Positions 32,888 to 41,880 are shown, counted from the first letter of the stretch. The stretch is 42,070 bases of DNA from Wenzhouxiangella sp. (GCA_007118895.1 SKQS01000026.1:1-42070), one strand, 5' to 3'. The notes: generated by a model not told the origin, from the letters alone. Program-made: numbers and translations.

Positions 32888-34405
32888 GTGACAACGACAA
32901 GGACTGCCCCCCAAACTGCGGTCAACCCGGCCGAATTGCGGGAACTGACCGCGCTGATCCGCGGCGGCGCTTCACTGATCGTGATCGAAACCCATGATGA
33001 GCCACACGCGCTGGCCTTGTTCGCCGAGCTTCGGCGGGCACTGGGTCGTCCGCTGTTCAAGTGGACCGCCACCTCGGGACTTGAGTGGGTGGAGCGCAAC
33101 CAGGTGGTCTCGGCGCAGCTGACCGAACCGGACGATGCGCTCAACCACATCGGCAGGCGGCGCGACCAGGGCATTTACCTGCTGCTGGATTTTCATCCCT
33201 ACCTGTCCAATCCGGTCATCGTCCGCCACCTGCGCGAGCTGGCGCGCGGGGGTGAAGGTGTCGACGATCGTACCCTGGTTCTGGTCAGCCCGGAGATCCG
33301 CCTGCCGGCCGAGCTTCGTGCCGGCGCCAGGCGCTTTGCACTGAAGCCGCCGGATGCCAAGACCCTGGAGGCGATGGTGCGCGAGGAAGCCGCAACCTGG
33401 GCCGGCGCCCGCGGCAAGCAGCCCCGGCCGATCTGCGAGGACGCGCTGCAGCAGCTGCTGGTCAACCTGGCCGGTCTGAGCATGAAGGATGCCCGGCGCC
33501 TGGCGCGCAATGCCATTCATGATGACGGGGTGCTGGCGGTTAGCGACTTGCCGGAGCTGATGCGGGCCAAGTTCGAGCTGCTAAACCCCGACGGCATCCT
33601 CGGCTTCGAAATGGAAACGGCGCGCTTTGCCGATGTCGCCGGCATGCCTCGGCTCAAGCGCTGGCTGGAGCAGCGGGCCCCGGTATTTGCCGCCAGCGAG
33701 CCGCCGCCGGGGCTGGATCCGCCGCGCGGCATGCTGCTGCTGGGAGTGCAGGGCTGCGGCAAGTCGCTTGCTGCCCGCGCCGCCGCCGGCCTGTTCGGCG
33801 TGCCGCTTTTGCACCTGGATTTCGGCGCATTGTTCAATCGATATCATGGTGAGAGCGAGCGCAACCTGCGCAGTGCGCTGGCCGGCGCCGACCTGATGGC
33901 GCCGTGCGTGCTGTGGATGGACGAGATCGAAAAAGGGCTGGCGACCTCGGAGACCGACGGTGGCACCTCGCGGCGGATGCTGGGCACCCTGCTGACCTGG
34001 ATGGCCGAGCGCACCAGCCGGGTATTTCTTGCTGCCACCGCCAACGACATCAGCGCCCTGCCGCCGGAACTGGTGCGCAAGGGCCGCTTCGACGAAATCT
34101 TCTTCGTCGACCTGCCCGACGCCGAGACTCGGGAAGCCGTTCTGGCCATCCATCTCAAGCGCCGCCAGCACAAGCCGGAACTGTATCCGCTGGACAAGCT
34201 GGCCGCCGCCACCGAGGGCTTTTCCGGGGCGGAACTGGAGCATGTGATCGTTGCCGGCCTCTACACCGCCCATGCCGAGGGTGAACGGCTGTCGACCGAG
34301 CACCTGCTGGCCGAGATAGACCACACCCGCCCGCTGTCGGTGATGATGGCCGAGTCCATCGATCAGCTGCGCGCCTGGGCCGGCGAGCGGGCGGTAAAGG
34401 CATAA
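32888..34405 (+). CDS. Ycf46-like AAA+ ATPase
   Basis: A 505-residue AAA+ protein. An N-terminal region (about 1-230) begins ELRELTALIRGGASLIVIETHDE and contains LLLDFHPYLSNPVIVRHLREL, a degenerate P-loop domain typical of Ycf46 homologues in cyanobacteria and proteobacteria. The ATPase domain has Walker A GVQGCGKS near residue 287, Walker B VLWMDEIEK near 341, sensor FLAATAND, arginine finger region RKGRFDEIFFVDLPD and a C-terminal helical lid. The start is uncertain: GTG at 32888 leaves a 91-base gap for a promoter towards the divergent NERD gene, while ATGs at 32795 and 32828 would overlap it or nearly so. The function of this family is not settled; carbon-dioxide-linked regulation is reported in cyanobacteria. 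Confidence 0.85.
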   Translation: MTTTRTAPQTAVNPAELRELTALIRGGASLIVIETHDEPHALALFAELRRALGRPLFKWTATSGLEWVERNQVVSAQLTEPDDALNHIGRRRDQGIYLLLDFHPYLSNPVIVRHLRELARGGEGVDDRTLVLVSPEIRLPAELRAGARRFALKPPDAKTLEAMVREEAATWAGARGKQPRPICEDALQQLLVNLAGLSMKDARRLARNAIHDDGVLAVSDLPELMRAKFELLNPDGILGFEMETARFADVAGMPRLKRWLEQRAPVFAASEPPPGLDPPRGMLLLGVQGCGKSLAARAAAGLFGVPLLHLDFGALFNRYHGESERNLRSALAGADLMAPCVLWMDEIEKGLATSETDGGTSRRMLGTLLTWMAERTSRVFLAATANDISALPPELVRKGRFDEIFFVDLPDAETREAVLAIHLKRRQHKPELYPLDKLAAATEGFSGAELEHVIVAGLYTAHAEGERLSTEHLLAEIDHTRPLSVMMAESIDQLRAWAGERAVKA

Positions 34406-34476
34406 GAGGCGCGGATGAACTTGGGGTCGGTCACGGCGGTCTACATTCCACGGACCTGCACAAGGAGATTGCAAAC

Positions 34477-34872
34477 ATGAACGGCTGTTCGAAGTTGATT
34501 CGACGTTTTCTGATCGTATCGGGCTTTTTCCTGATGCCGTTGGCGTCAGCGGCCACCGAGACCGGCCCGGTTGACGAGCTCTCACCAGGCGAATTTCGTG
34601 TTGCCGAGCGGGTAGCTGAGCGTACCGGCATTTCCCGGGATGAGGCGATCGATTTGCGCCACTCGGGCCTTGGCTGGGGTGATGTCGAGATCGCCGCTGT
34701 GGTTTCGGCTGCCGTCGATGCGCCGTTGGCCACCGTCGTCGAGTTATGGCAGGTGGCTGACAGGGAGTGGTCAATCGTGGCAGAGGAATACGGAATCCAG
34801 CCCCTGGGCCAGCTGATCAGCGAGCACAAGCGCGCCAGTCGAGGTACCGGCCGAGTCGGCGATCAGCGCTGA
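34477..34872 (+). CDS. Exported protein of unknown function
   Basis: A 131-residue protein with a clear signal peptide (SKLIRRFLIVSGFFLMPLASA, cleavage near ASAATE). The mature part is acidic, helical and without cysteine: a segment GEFRVAERVAERTGISRDEAIDLRHSGLGWGDVEIA resembles a short helix-turn-helix-like repeat found in unassigned exported proteins, and a second helical part ends EYGIQPLGQLISEHKR. AAGGAG lies about ten bases before the ATG. I do not recognise the family. It stands alone between the AAA+ gene and a 250-base gap. Confidence 0.7.
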   Translation: MNGCSKLIRRFLIVSGFFLMPLASAATETGPVDELSPGEFRVAERVAERTGISRDEAIDLRHSGLGWGDVEIAAVVSAAVDAPLATVVELWQVADREWSIVAEEYGIQPLGQLISEHKRASRGTGRVGDQR

Positions 34873-35125
34873 CTGACGTTCCCGACCCGACAGTCCCGGG
34901 CAGGCTGACGGGTTTGAATTGTCGGAGCAGGAGCAACGGCCGCTCGGCAGGGCGGGGATGGTCAGCGACCGATTCAACCCGTCAGCGCGCCGGGTCCATA
35001 TTGCGCCGGCAGCTCAGCTGTAGCACTGGTAATCCTTCGGAGCATCTCATTCCGAAATGCCTGTTTGCTTGACGGTGCAGCCTGTGATTGCGTAATGTTG
35101 CGGTCGCTTCAGCAAGGTGACCGCC
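34873..35125. other. Intergenic stretch without a recognised feature
   Basis: The longest gap in the window, about 250 bases. Both strands were read for tRNA cloverleafs, tandem repeats and a clear sigma-70 promoter; none was convincing. It must hold the promoter for the downstream small membrane protein gene, since a GTG start lies at its end. Confidence 0.5.
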
Positions 35126-35533
35126 GTGGACGCGTCAGCACAAGCAGCTTCCGATTCAACGGATAGCCCCGAGGGCCGGTCCATGGGCCTGCCCAGGGAG
35201 CAGGTGGCTGCCGGGCTGCCATGGGCCATTGCCTCGCTGGTTCTCGATGTCATCGAGGTAATGGTACTGACGGAAATCATATTTTTCGACAAACCACGCT
35301 CGCAGATCGGCTCTGGAGTCGGCTTTCTCGAATACTATTTCGCGTTCACTGTGGCCGGCACACTCGGCCAGGCACTCGGCGTTTTGCTGGTTACCCGCAA
35401 CTGGTTCATCAGCGGTGGTATCCTGCAGATCGTCTCAAGCGCCACCCAGGTGGTCAAGATTGACGGAATTGTCGGGGTGATCGGCGGAATCAAGGCCTAC
35501 CAGTACGGTCGCCGGTTGCGTCGCCAGTCTTGA
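35126..35533 (+). CDS. Small polytopic membrane protein, function unknown
   Basis: A 135-residue protein. A polar N-terminus (about 40 residues, ending REQVAAGLPW) leads into three to four hydrophobic segments: AIASLVLDVIEVMVLTEIIF, YYFAFTVAGTLGQALGVLLV and NWFISGGILQIVSSATQVV, then GIVGVIGGIKAYQYGRR and a basic tail. The GTG at 35126 has AAGGTG about six bases upstream; another GTG at 35117 overlaps that site and is less likely. No family recognised. It lies 115 bases before the UPF0182 gene on the same strand and could be cotranscribed. Confidence 0.65.
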   Translation: MDASAQAASDSTDSPEGRSMGLPREQVAAGLPWAIASLVLDVIEVMVLTEIIFFDKPRSQIGSGVGFLEYYFAFTVAGTLGQALGVLLVTRNWFISGGILQIVSSATQVVKIDGIVGVIGGIKAYQYGRRLRRQS

Positions 35534-35648
35534 GCCGGAGCGCGCCACAGCCTCTGGCTGGAAATATACCGTTGCAGCGGATAAGCTATGCCCAACAGGC
35601 GCCTGTGCCAAGGGCGATAACAACTATCACAGAGGGAAAATCCACGGA

Positions 35649-38573
35649 ATGAACGATCATGTGCTGCCTGCGGCGCAGGAATCTGCTAGCCCGCATCTGC
35701 CGTACTTGCCGCATCCGGCTCATTTATGGAAGCGTGCAGTCCTGATTGCATCGATCCTGGTTCTGCTCTATACGCTCAATCTGATCACCGTGTTGCTGGG
35801 GGATTTCTGGTTGCTCCAGGCCCTGGAGCTGGAGAGCGTATTCTGGACCAACTTTCGCATGGGCGCGCAGCTCTACCTGCTTGGTCTGGTCACCTTTCTG
35901 GCCGCAGTCCTGGTGCCGGCATTCGCCCACCCGCTCAAGTCCGCCAGGCGCGGCTGGATCATCGCACCCGGTGTCCTGGCGGCCACGGTTGCAGCTCTTT
36001 ACTTGTGCCTGAAGTATCACGTCTTTCTGCTCGGCAGCCAGGACATCGGTTTCGGGGAGACCGAGGCGGTGTTCGGCAGAGATCTCGGATTTTACGTATT
36101 CAAGCTGCCATACCTGTGGGAGCTGTGGCGCTTTGCCCTGATGGCGGCGCTGGCTTTTCTTGCCTATGGAGTGGCCTGTGCAATCGTCGACGGCCGCGAT
36201 CGTTTTGCTGACGATCCGGAGCCTGGTGACGTGATCGAGCGGATTGGACGAATCGCCACCTGGCCGGTCCGGGTGGCGGTCACTCTGATCGCGGTGGTCG
36301 GTGCGGTAGGCTTCTGGCTGAGCCGGTATGAACTGCTGTTGAAGGACAATAGTGCCTCCAGCGTCCACGTAGGCGCCGATTACGTTGACGTCACCGGCAT
36401 ACTGTCCAACCTCAATTACATATATCTGAGCGCAATCCTTTGCCTGGTCGTCGCCGCGCTGCTCTATCTGATCCTGGCGCGCTGGCATCGACGCGCCGTG
36501 AATGCCGGCACTGATCGCGAAACTGCATCGGGTAACCGCGCTGCGGGTGGCGGTTACAGCACCCGGCCGCTGTGGCTGGCGGTACTGGCGCTGGTCATCG
36601 TCGACTTCACTTTCAAGGCGGCGGTGGAGCTGCGGGATGCGCTGTTCGTCAAGCCCAACGAGCCGGTCATCCAGCTCGAATTCATCGAGCGGCACATCAA
36701 GGCAACCCGTCACGGTGCTCGTCTCGATGGCATCGAGCGCATCGAGTACCTGCCCAATCGACCGCAGGCGCCCCTGCCGCCGATCAATGAACTGCTTGAT
36801 GCGGTTGCTGTGCGCAACGCGCCACTTTGGCCCGGGTTTTCGAGTTATCTCGAGCGCCTGCTGGATCCGCAACATGCCGAACGCGTGCTGCTTACCGGCG
36901 GCGATCACATGGTGTACGGGCCGACCCTTGAACACATGCAACAGAAGCAGAAACTCCGTGCCTACTACCGTTTCATGGGCGTGGATTTTGCCCGCTACCC
37001 GATTGATGGTGAGCAGCGCATGGTCGTCAGTGCGGTTCGGGAGTTGCCTTTGTACGAACCGGAGCCCTGGCTCGGCTATTTCGGGCAGCGCTACATGCTG
37101 TTTACTCACGGTTTCGGCATGGTCATGGCGCCGGCCAACGAGATCGGGCCAAATGGCGGCCTGAACTTTGTTGCCCAGAACATCCCCGGCGAGTTCTCCT
37201 GGCCCGAGATTGCCCTGGAAAACGAGCGTGTCTATTATGGCGAAGGTTCGGCAACCATGGCGTTTTCCAATGTCGACCGGATGCTCGAGCTCGATTTTCC
37301 GACCGACCAGGACCGGGCCGAGATTTTTTTGCCCCCTGGCGAAACAACCGCTGTCGAAGTCAGCTCGGTCTGGCGGCGGCTTGTGTTCGGGTGGCGCAGC
37401 GGGCACTTCGTCGAGTTCCTGTTTTCCAGCCTGATCACGCGCGATACGCGCGTACATTACTACCGCAGGCCGATTGAGCGGCTGGAGCGCATTGCCCCGT
37501 TCATGTTCTATGACACCAATGCCTACGCGGTGTCGGCTGACGGCGGCATTCACTGGATGGTCAATGCCATGACTACATCCGATCGTCTGCCGTATTCGCG
37601 CTTCGGCCAGCTGGGAGACAAGTCAGACCAGCGGACCCCCTATCCGATCGAGCATCGCTGGATCAATTATGTGGAGGATTCAGTCAAGGCGGTGGTGGAT
37701 GCCTACAGTGGCGAAGTCAGCCTGTACCGGCTCAGTGACGATCCGGTCATCGCCACCTGGGCCGCGGTGTATCCGGAACTGTTCAAGGACATTTCGGACA
37801 TGCCGCCGTCGCTGTTGCGTCACCTGACCTATCCGACGCAGCTGTTCCACTACCAGTTCGATGATCTGTGGATCTATTACCACATGGAAGATCCGATGTA
37901 CTTCTTCAATCTGGAGGATATGTGGGATGATGCGGACGAAGTGCTTGGCCCCATTCTTGATGAGGGCAAGGCCATTCGCTTCTCGATTGAACCGTATCCG
38001 CTGATTATTGAGCCCGGTGGGTTCTTGCCGGACGCCGGATCATCGACCCAGTTCGCCAAGTTCCTGGTTTTCACGCCGGAAAAGGCGCTTAATCTGCGCG
38101 GAATCCCGGTGGTCTATCAGGACTGGCCAGACTATGGCCGGCTGGCGGTACTCGAGGTACCCAAAGGGATCTACATCATGGGTCCGGAGCAGGCCGACGC
38201 GCTGATCGATCAGGATCCGGAAATCTCCCGCGACTTTGCACTCTGGAACCGCATGGGCATGGATGTCATTCGCGGCCATACCATCACCATTCCGCTGGCC
38301 GGCGAAGTGCTCTACATCGAGCCGATCTTCCTGCGCTCGCGGCAGAACCCGGTCACCCAGCTGCACAAGGTGGCCGTGGTGTTTCGCGATCAGGTGGCCA
38401 TGGGTGATAGCGTCGAGGAGGCGCTTGCCGGCGTGTATGCCAGGCTGGTTGCTCGCGGGGCTGAAATTTCCGACGCTCGCCCACACCATGAGCCGGGTCT
38501 GATACTTGACGGGAGCGAGGACGAGGCCTTGGAAATCGATGTGCTGAATGGAGATAACGACGATGATGAATGA
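35649..38573 (+). CDS. UPF0182 (COG1615) large membrane protein
   Basis: A 974-residue protein. About seven membrane segments fill the first 330 residues, with the family block FGRDLGFYVFKLPYLWEL. The rest is a large extracytoplasmic domain carrying the UPF0182 signatures LFTHGFGMVMAPANEIG, GIHWMVNAMTTSDRLPYS, NYVEDSVKAVVDAYSGEVSLY and RQNPVTQLHKVAVVFRDQVAMG. It ends in an acidic tail (NGDNDDDE). Function is unknown; the family is best known from Actinobacteria and cyanobacteria and is patchy in proteobacteria. The ATG follows GAGGGAAA. Its 3' end overlaps the flippase-like gene, suggesting a joint role in the envelope. Confidence 0.93.
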   Translation: MNDHVLPAAQESASPHLPYLPHPAHLWKRAVLIASILVLLYTLNLITVLLGDFWLLQALELESVFWTNFRMGAQLYLLGLVTFLAAVLVPAFAHPLKSARRGWIIAPGVLAATVAALYLCLKYHVFLLGSQDIGFGETEAVFGRDLGFYVFKLPYLWELWRFALMAALAFLAYGVACAIVDGRDRFADDPEPGDVIERIGRIATWPVRVAVTLIAVVGAVGFWLSRYELLLKDNSASSVHVGADYVDVTGILSNLNYIYLSAILCLVVAALLYLILARWHRRAVNAGTDRETASGNRAAGGGYSTRPLWLAVLALVIVDFTFKAAVELRDALFVKPNEPVIQLEFIERHIKATRHGARLDGIERIEYLPNRPQAPLPPINELLDAVAVRNAPLWPGFSSYLERLLDPQHAERVLLTGGDHMVYGPTLEHMQQKQKLRAYYRFMGVDFARYPIDGEQRMVVSAVRELPLYEPEPWLGYFGQRYMLFTHGFGMVMAPANEIGPNGGLNFVAQNIPGEFSWPEIALENERVYYGEGSATMAFSNVDRMLELDFPTDQDRAEIFLPPGETTAVEVSSVWRRLVFGWRSGHFVEFLFSSLITRDTRVHYYRRPIERLERIAPFMFYDTNAYAVSADGGIHWMVNAMTTSDRLPYSRFGQLGDKSDQRTPYPIEHRWINYVEDSVKAVVDAYSGEVSLYRLSDDPVIATWAAVYPELFKDISDMPPSLLRHLTYPTQLFHYQFDDLWIYYHMEDPMYFFNLEDMWDDADEVLGPILDEGKAIRFSIEPYPLIIEPGGFLPDAGSSTQFAKFLVFTPEKALNLRGIPVVYQDWPDYGRLAVLEVPKGIYIMGPEQADALIDQDPEISRDFALWNRMGMDVIRGHTITIPLAGEVLYIEPIFLRSRQNPVTQLHKVAVVFRDQVAMGDSVEEALAGVYARLVARGAEISDARPHHEPGLILDGSEDEALEIDVLNGDNDDDE

Positions 38574-39663
38574 GACGCTTCTTCAGCGCGAATATCCGCC
38601 GGCCACTGGCGGTCAACTGGTTGCCGGCATCGGTTTGGGCTACCTGATAGCTGCCGGCTTGCTGACCAGCCTGGTGATGGCGGCCGGCGTGTGGAACTTT
38701 CTTGGCATCAGCCGCCTGCTCGATCCGCTGATTCAGGGCGGCATCGTTCAGTATCACGACAAGCAGCTCGGGTTTATCGCCGGCGTGCCGGAGCTCAAGT
38801 ACTACGTGATGAGCCAGGATCCGGTCAAGTGGGGCATCGCGATGCTGGCCGTGCTCGGCATGCTGGCGTTCTGGGCCCTGAAGAGCATCCAGTTTCATGG
38901 CTTGGCTCGCGGCATCGGCATCTCTGGCGGTCTCGGCGATGACAGCCGCGCTTTCCTGTTCGGTCAGGGGCTGAATCGCTGGCTTCCGTTCGGCCTGGGG
39001 GATAATGGCATCGTGATGGCAATGGGTCGGATGTCGGGCGACAACGGGCGGGCGGCCGCGACGCTGCAGCTCACCCGATTCTTGATGCTGTTCGAAATTC
39101 TCTTTTTCGCCGCCATCGGCCTTCTGTTTCTGGGCTGGGGGATGTGGCTGTCGCAGATCTTCTGGGCGCTGGTGATACTGGTGGCCACCGCCGCACTGGT
39201 CAGACCAGTAGGGGCGCTCAATGACAGCCTGGAGTTCTTCGTTGGCCTGAAGCCCACGCTTGACTGGTTGATGCAGCGCCCGGCCCTGGCGGTGCAACTG
39301 GTGATCCTGTCGATCGCCGCTTTCTTCCTCGAGCATGTCTCGGTATTCTTGTTGTCCCAGGCATTTACCTCGACCAACGTGATTCTCAATATCGAGTTCC
39401 ACGTTTTCCTGATGGCGCTGGTGGCCGGCAACATCGCCAGGCTGGTGCCGGTGACGCCCGGTGGACTGGGGCAGTTCGAGTGGGGATTCGCTGCCGCGAT
39501 TTACCTCAGTGGCACGGGCATGCCCGAGGCCGTCAGCATCGCGCTGCTGTTCGCCATGTTGCGCTACCTGGTCGGTTTTGCGATCACGGCCAGCCTGCGC
39601 CTGTTTTATGGTGTGGAAGTAACCATGCGCGATGTGCTGGGAGCGGTTCGGGTTGGCAACTGA
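38563..39663 (+). CDS. UPF0104/LPG_synthase_TM flippase-like membrane protein
   Basis: A 366-residue protein with about eight membrane segments, matching the transmembrane module of lysylphosphatidylglycerol synthase and the UPF0104 family without the catalytic aminoacyltransferase domain. The signature is RLVPVTPGGLGQFEWGFAAAI and IALLFAMLRYLVGFAITASL near the C-terminus. The ATG at 38563 (or 38566) has GGAG about eight bases upstream and overlaps the UPF0182 stop by 11 (or 8) bases; a frame from 38548 is less likely. Members are thought to move lipids or lipid-linked sugars across the inner membrane; the substrate is not known. Its stop shares TGATCA with the convergent permease gene. Confidence 0.88.
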   Translation: MMNETLLQREYPPATGGQLVAGIGLGYLIAAGLLTSLVMAAGVWNFLGISRLLDPLIQGGIVQYHDKQLGFIAGVPELKYYVMSQDPVKWGIAMLAVLGMLAFWALKSIQFHGLARGIGISGGLGDDSRAFLFGQGLNRWLPFGLGDNGIVMAMGRMSGDNGRAAATLQLTRFLMLFEILFFAAIGLLFLGWGMWLSQIFWALVILVATAALVRPVGALNDSLEFFVGLKPTLDWLMQRPALAVQLVILSIAAFFLEHVSVFLLSQAFTSTNVILNIEFHVFLMALVAGNIARLVPVTPGGLGQFEWGFAAAIYLSGTGMPEAVSIALLFAMLRYLVGFAITASLRLFYGVEVTMRDVLGAVRVGN

Positions 39664-40995
39664 TCAGCCGTTCAGACTGACGCCAACCAGCCACATCTGG
39701 AAATGCAGTACGGCGACTGCCAGAATGATGGCTGTCAAGGTGACTGGTACGCCGATTCTGACATACAGCCAGTAGGACACCTCGACGCCGCGCGCGCGCA
39801 GGATGCGGAACCACATCAGCGCCGCCAGCGAACCGATCGGCAGCATCTTGGGTCCGAGGTCACCTCCTATCAGGGCCGCGTAGACCATCAGGTTGGTCTG
39901 CAGGCGCGGCAGATCGAAGTCCTGAACCACCCAGATCATCAGGCCAGCGGTTGGATGGTTGTTGATCAGTGAGGAGCATGCGCCGCTGATCAGCGCAGTC
40001 GCGAACAGCAGCCCGTTCTCGCCCATCAGGGCCGTGATCTGCTCGATTGTCTCACCGATCAGGTGAGTGAGGCCGGCATTGCGTGCACCCATGGCGACCA
40101 GGAAGATGCCGATGACGAACACGATCACGTCCCAGCCGACCTGGCCGATGATGGGTGTGACCGGGCCATTCTGCGCACGGTAAAGCGCCAGCAGGATCAG
40201 GGCACCTGCCGCAGCGACCACCGCGATCGGTACGCCAGTCAATCCTTGCAGAAAGAATCCCGCCAGGGTCAGGCCCATCACCAGGGCGCAGGCCCGGGCC
40301 ATGGGCGGCAGTGGTGTCGACGAGGCATTGTTTGCGGGCAGTCTGTAACGGTTCGGAATCCGGCTACGAAAGGCAATTCGCAGGCCGAAGTAGCTGACCA
40401 GAATGCTGGCTACTGCCGGAAAGAACATCCACAGCGCGTACTCCAGAAACCCGATGTCAAAGAAGCTGCCGACGATGATGTTGATCGGGTTGCTGATGAT
40501 GAACGCGCCAGCCAGGTTGCCGACGTAGAGCACGGCGAAATAAAACGGCAGCTTGTGGCTCAGGGTCCAGGACTCATCCGAGACTTCCTCGATCAGTGCG
40601 TAAACCAGCGGAGTGAAGATCAGGATTGCCGCATCGTTGGTGAAGACCATACCGACCGAGGCGCCGACAAAAAAAATCAGGGTAAACAGTCGCATGCCGC
40701 TGCCTCGCCCGGCACGGACCACGCCCTGGGTCAGCCACTGCAGCAGTCCGGATTGCTCGGCCAGCAGGGTGATGATCATCAGGCTGACGATGGTGACCAG
40801 TGGGTAGGCCAGCATTTTCAGGGTGTTCAGGGCGAGGTCGTAGGGCACCAGGCCGGTCAACAGCATCAGGCCGGCGCCGAGCGTGGCCGCGCTGCCATGC
40901 TCGAAGCGAAAGCCGACGACCGTTGGCCTTGCAAGGGCCAGTACCAGGGTCAGCACCAGAATAACGACCGCCAGCAACCCCAACGTCAACCCCAA
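39664..40995 (-). CDS. ArsB/NhaD-type ion-transporter superfamily permease
   Basis: A 443-residue membrane protein with 11-12 segments. Similarity to ArsB runs along the sequence: GAGLMLLTGLVPYDLALNTL, LMIITLLAEQSGLLQWL, VGASVGMVFTNDAAILIFTPLV with the FTNDAA motif, YVGNLAGAFIISNPINIIVG with a SNPIN hairpin, and SSLINNHPTAGLMIW with the second motif. The only start is TTG at 40995, eight codons after the upstream stop and in the same frame. No arsR or arsC is present, so arsenite export is not assured; Na+/H+ exchange or anion transport are alternatives. Confidence 0.85.
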   Translation of the reverse strand: MGLTLGLLAVVILVLTLVLALARPTVVGFRFEHGSAATLGAGLMLLTGLVPYDLALNTLKMLAYPLVTIVSLMIITLLAEQSGLLQWLTQGVVRAGRGSGMRLFTLIFFVGASVGMVFTNDAAILIFTPLVYALIEEVSDESWTLSHKLPFYFAVLYVGNLAGAFIISNPINIIVGSFFDIGFLEYALWMFFPAVASILVSYFGLRIAFRSRIPNRYRLPANNASSTPLPPMARACALVMGLTLAGFFLQGLTGVPIAVVAAAGALILLALYRAQNGPVTPIIGQVGWDVIVFVIGIFLVAMGARNAGLTHLIGETIEQITALMGENGLLFATALISGACSSLINNHPTAGLMIWVVQDFDLPRLQTNLMVYAALIGGDLGPKMLPIGSLAALMWFRILRARGVEVSYWLYVRIGVPVTLTAIILAVAVLHFQMWLVGVSLNG

Positions 40996-41019
40996 AAGTT
41001 CAGAATGGTCGGGGAGCTC

Positions 41020-41880
41020 TCAGGAGTCGTGGCGCTGGTGCGGCGGACCGCGACCCTCGTCTTCTTCGTCGTCTTCGGCTTCCTCGATCAGCTGCCACTC
41101 CGGGATGCCGGTCGGCTCGTCAACGTCCACCATGCCGCTGACTTGCTGGTAAATCAGGTCGCCTTCCTGACGGTCACGGACCACCAGATTCCCGCCGACA
41201 CCGACTGCTGCGATATTGCCGCGAGCGCTCGAGATGGTCAGATTGCCACCGACATTCCGGAACAGGGAGTTTCCGCGCTCGGCTCGCAGGACATCGACAT
41301 TGCCGCCGACGTTCTCGACGATGGTCTCGCCGCGGTCGCGCTCCAGGGTCAGATCGCCGGTGATGTTGCGAATGGTCAGGTCACCCTGCATGGAGCGCAC
41401 CCGCGCCGATCCGGCCACCCCGTCTAGATTGAGTTCGCCTCGTCGCTTGTCGATCTTCAGGCTGCCCACGTTGGTGATGTGTACCGGTTCACGCTCGGTC
41501 TCGATTTCCAGCGCCAGCGAGGCCGGCACATGCAGCGTCAGATGGAACTTGGCGAAGGCGGCTTCCGGGTGGTTGGCGCCTTCAGGTAGCCGGTCCGACA
41601 AGTTGAGGACGCTATCGACCGGCTCTAGATCAAGGCCGAAGTCCCGAAGCAGGTCATCCTCCCTGGCGCAAGCCCGCCCGCTGACCCGGATCTCGTCAAG
41701 CGCGTCGTCGCCGATCACCCTGAGGATTCCGCTGCCGGTCTGGATCCGGACCAGGGTTACCGATTCGGCGCTGACGGCGCGGTCAAACTGCCCGGGCTCG
41801 GAGCAGACCAGGTCGCTGGCCTCGGCTGCGAATACGGTGACAAGAAGCGGCAATACGGCAAGCACTACGATTGACTTCAC
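41020..41880 (-). CDS. Exported DUF4097-like beta-helix protein
   Basis: A 286-residue protein starting at GTG 41880 with a signal peptide (SIVVLAVLPLLVTVFAAEAS). The mature part has two cysteines near the start (LVCSEPGQ and GRACARE) and then a repetitive region (about 130-255) of short beta-strands: VHITNVGSLKIDKRRGELNL, LTIRNITGDLTLERDRGETI, DVLRAERGNSLFRNVGGN and IAAVGVGGNLVVRDRQ, the pattern of DUF4097/DUF2807 adhesin-like solenoids. It ends in an acidic tail. Function is unknown; it probably stands in the periplasm or at the cell surface. It shares an operon with the permease gene. Confidence 0.75.
   Translation of the reverse strand: MKSIVVLAVLPLLVTVFAAEASDLVCSEPGQFDRAVSAESVTLVRIQTGSGILRVIGDDALDEIRVSGRACAREDDLLRDFGLDLEPVDSVLNLSDRLPEGANHPEAAFAKFHLTLHVPASLALEIETEREPVHITNVGSLKIDKRRGELNLDGVAGSARVRSMQGDLTIRNITGDLTLERDRGETIVENVGGNVDVLRAERGNSLFRNVGGNLTISSARGNIAAVGVGGNLVVRDRQEGDLIYQQVSGMVDVDEPTGIPEWQLIEEAEDDEEDEGRGPPHQRHDS

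Noticed and set aside
35724-37553. 609-codon minus-strand frame
   Set aside because: Opposite the UPF0182 gene, rich in Arg/Gln/His shadow composition without motifs.
39664-40995. Arsenic resistance operon
   Set aside because: Only an ArsB-like permease is present; no arsR, arsC, arsA or arsH nearby, so the role is left open.
40063-41427. 454-codon plus-strand frame
   Set aside because: Runs opposite two real genes (permease and DUF4097-like) and has shadow composition.
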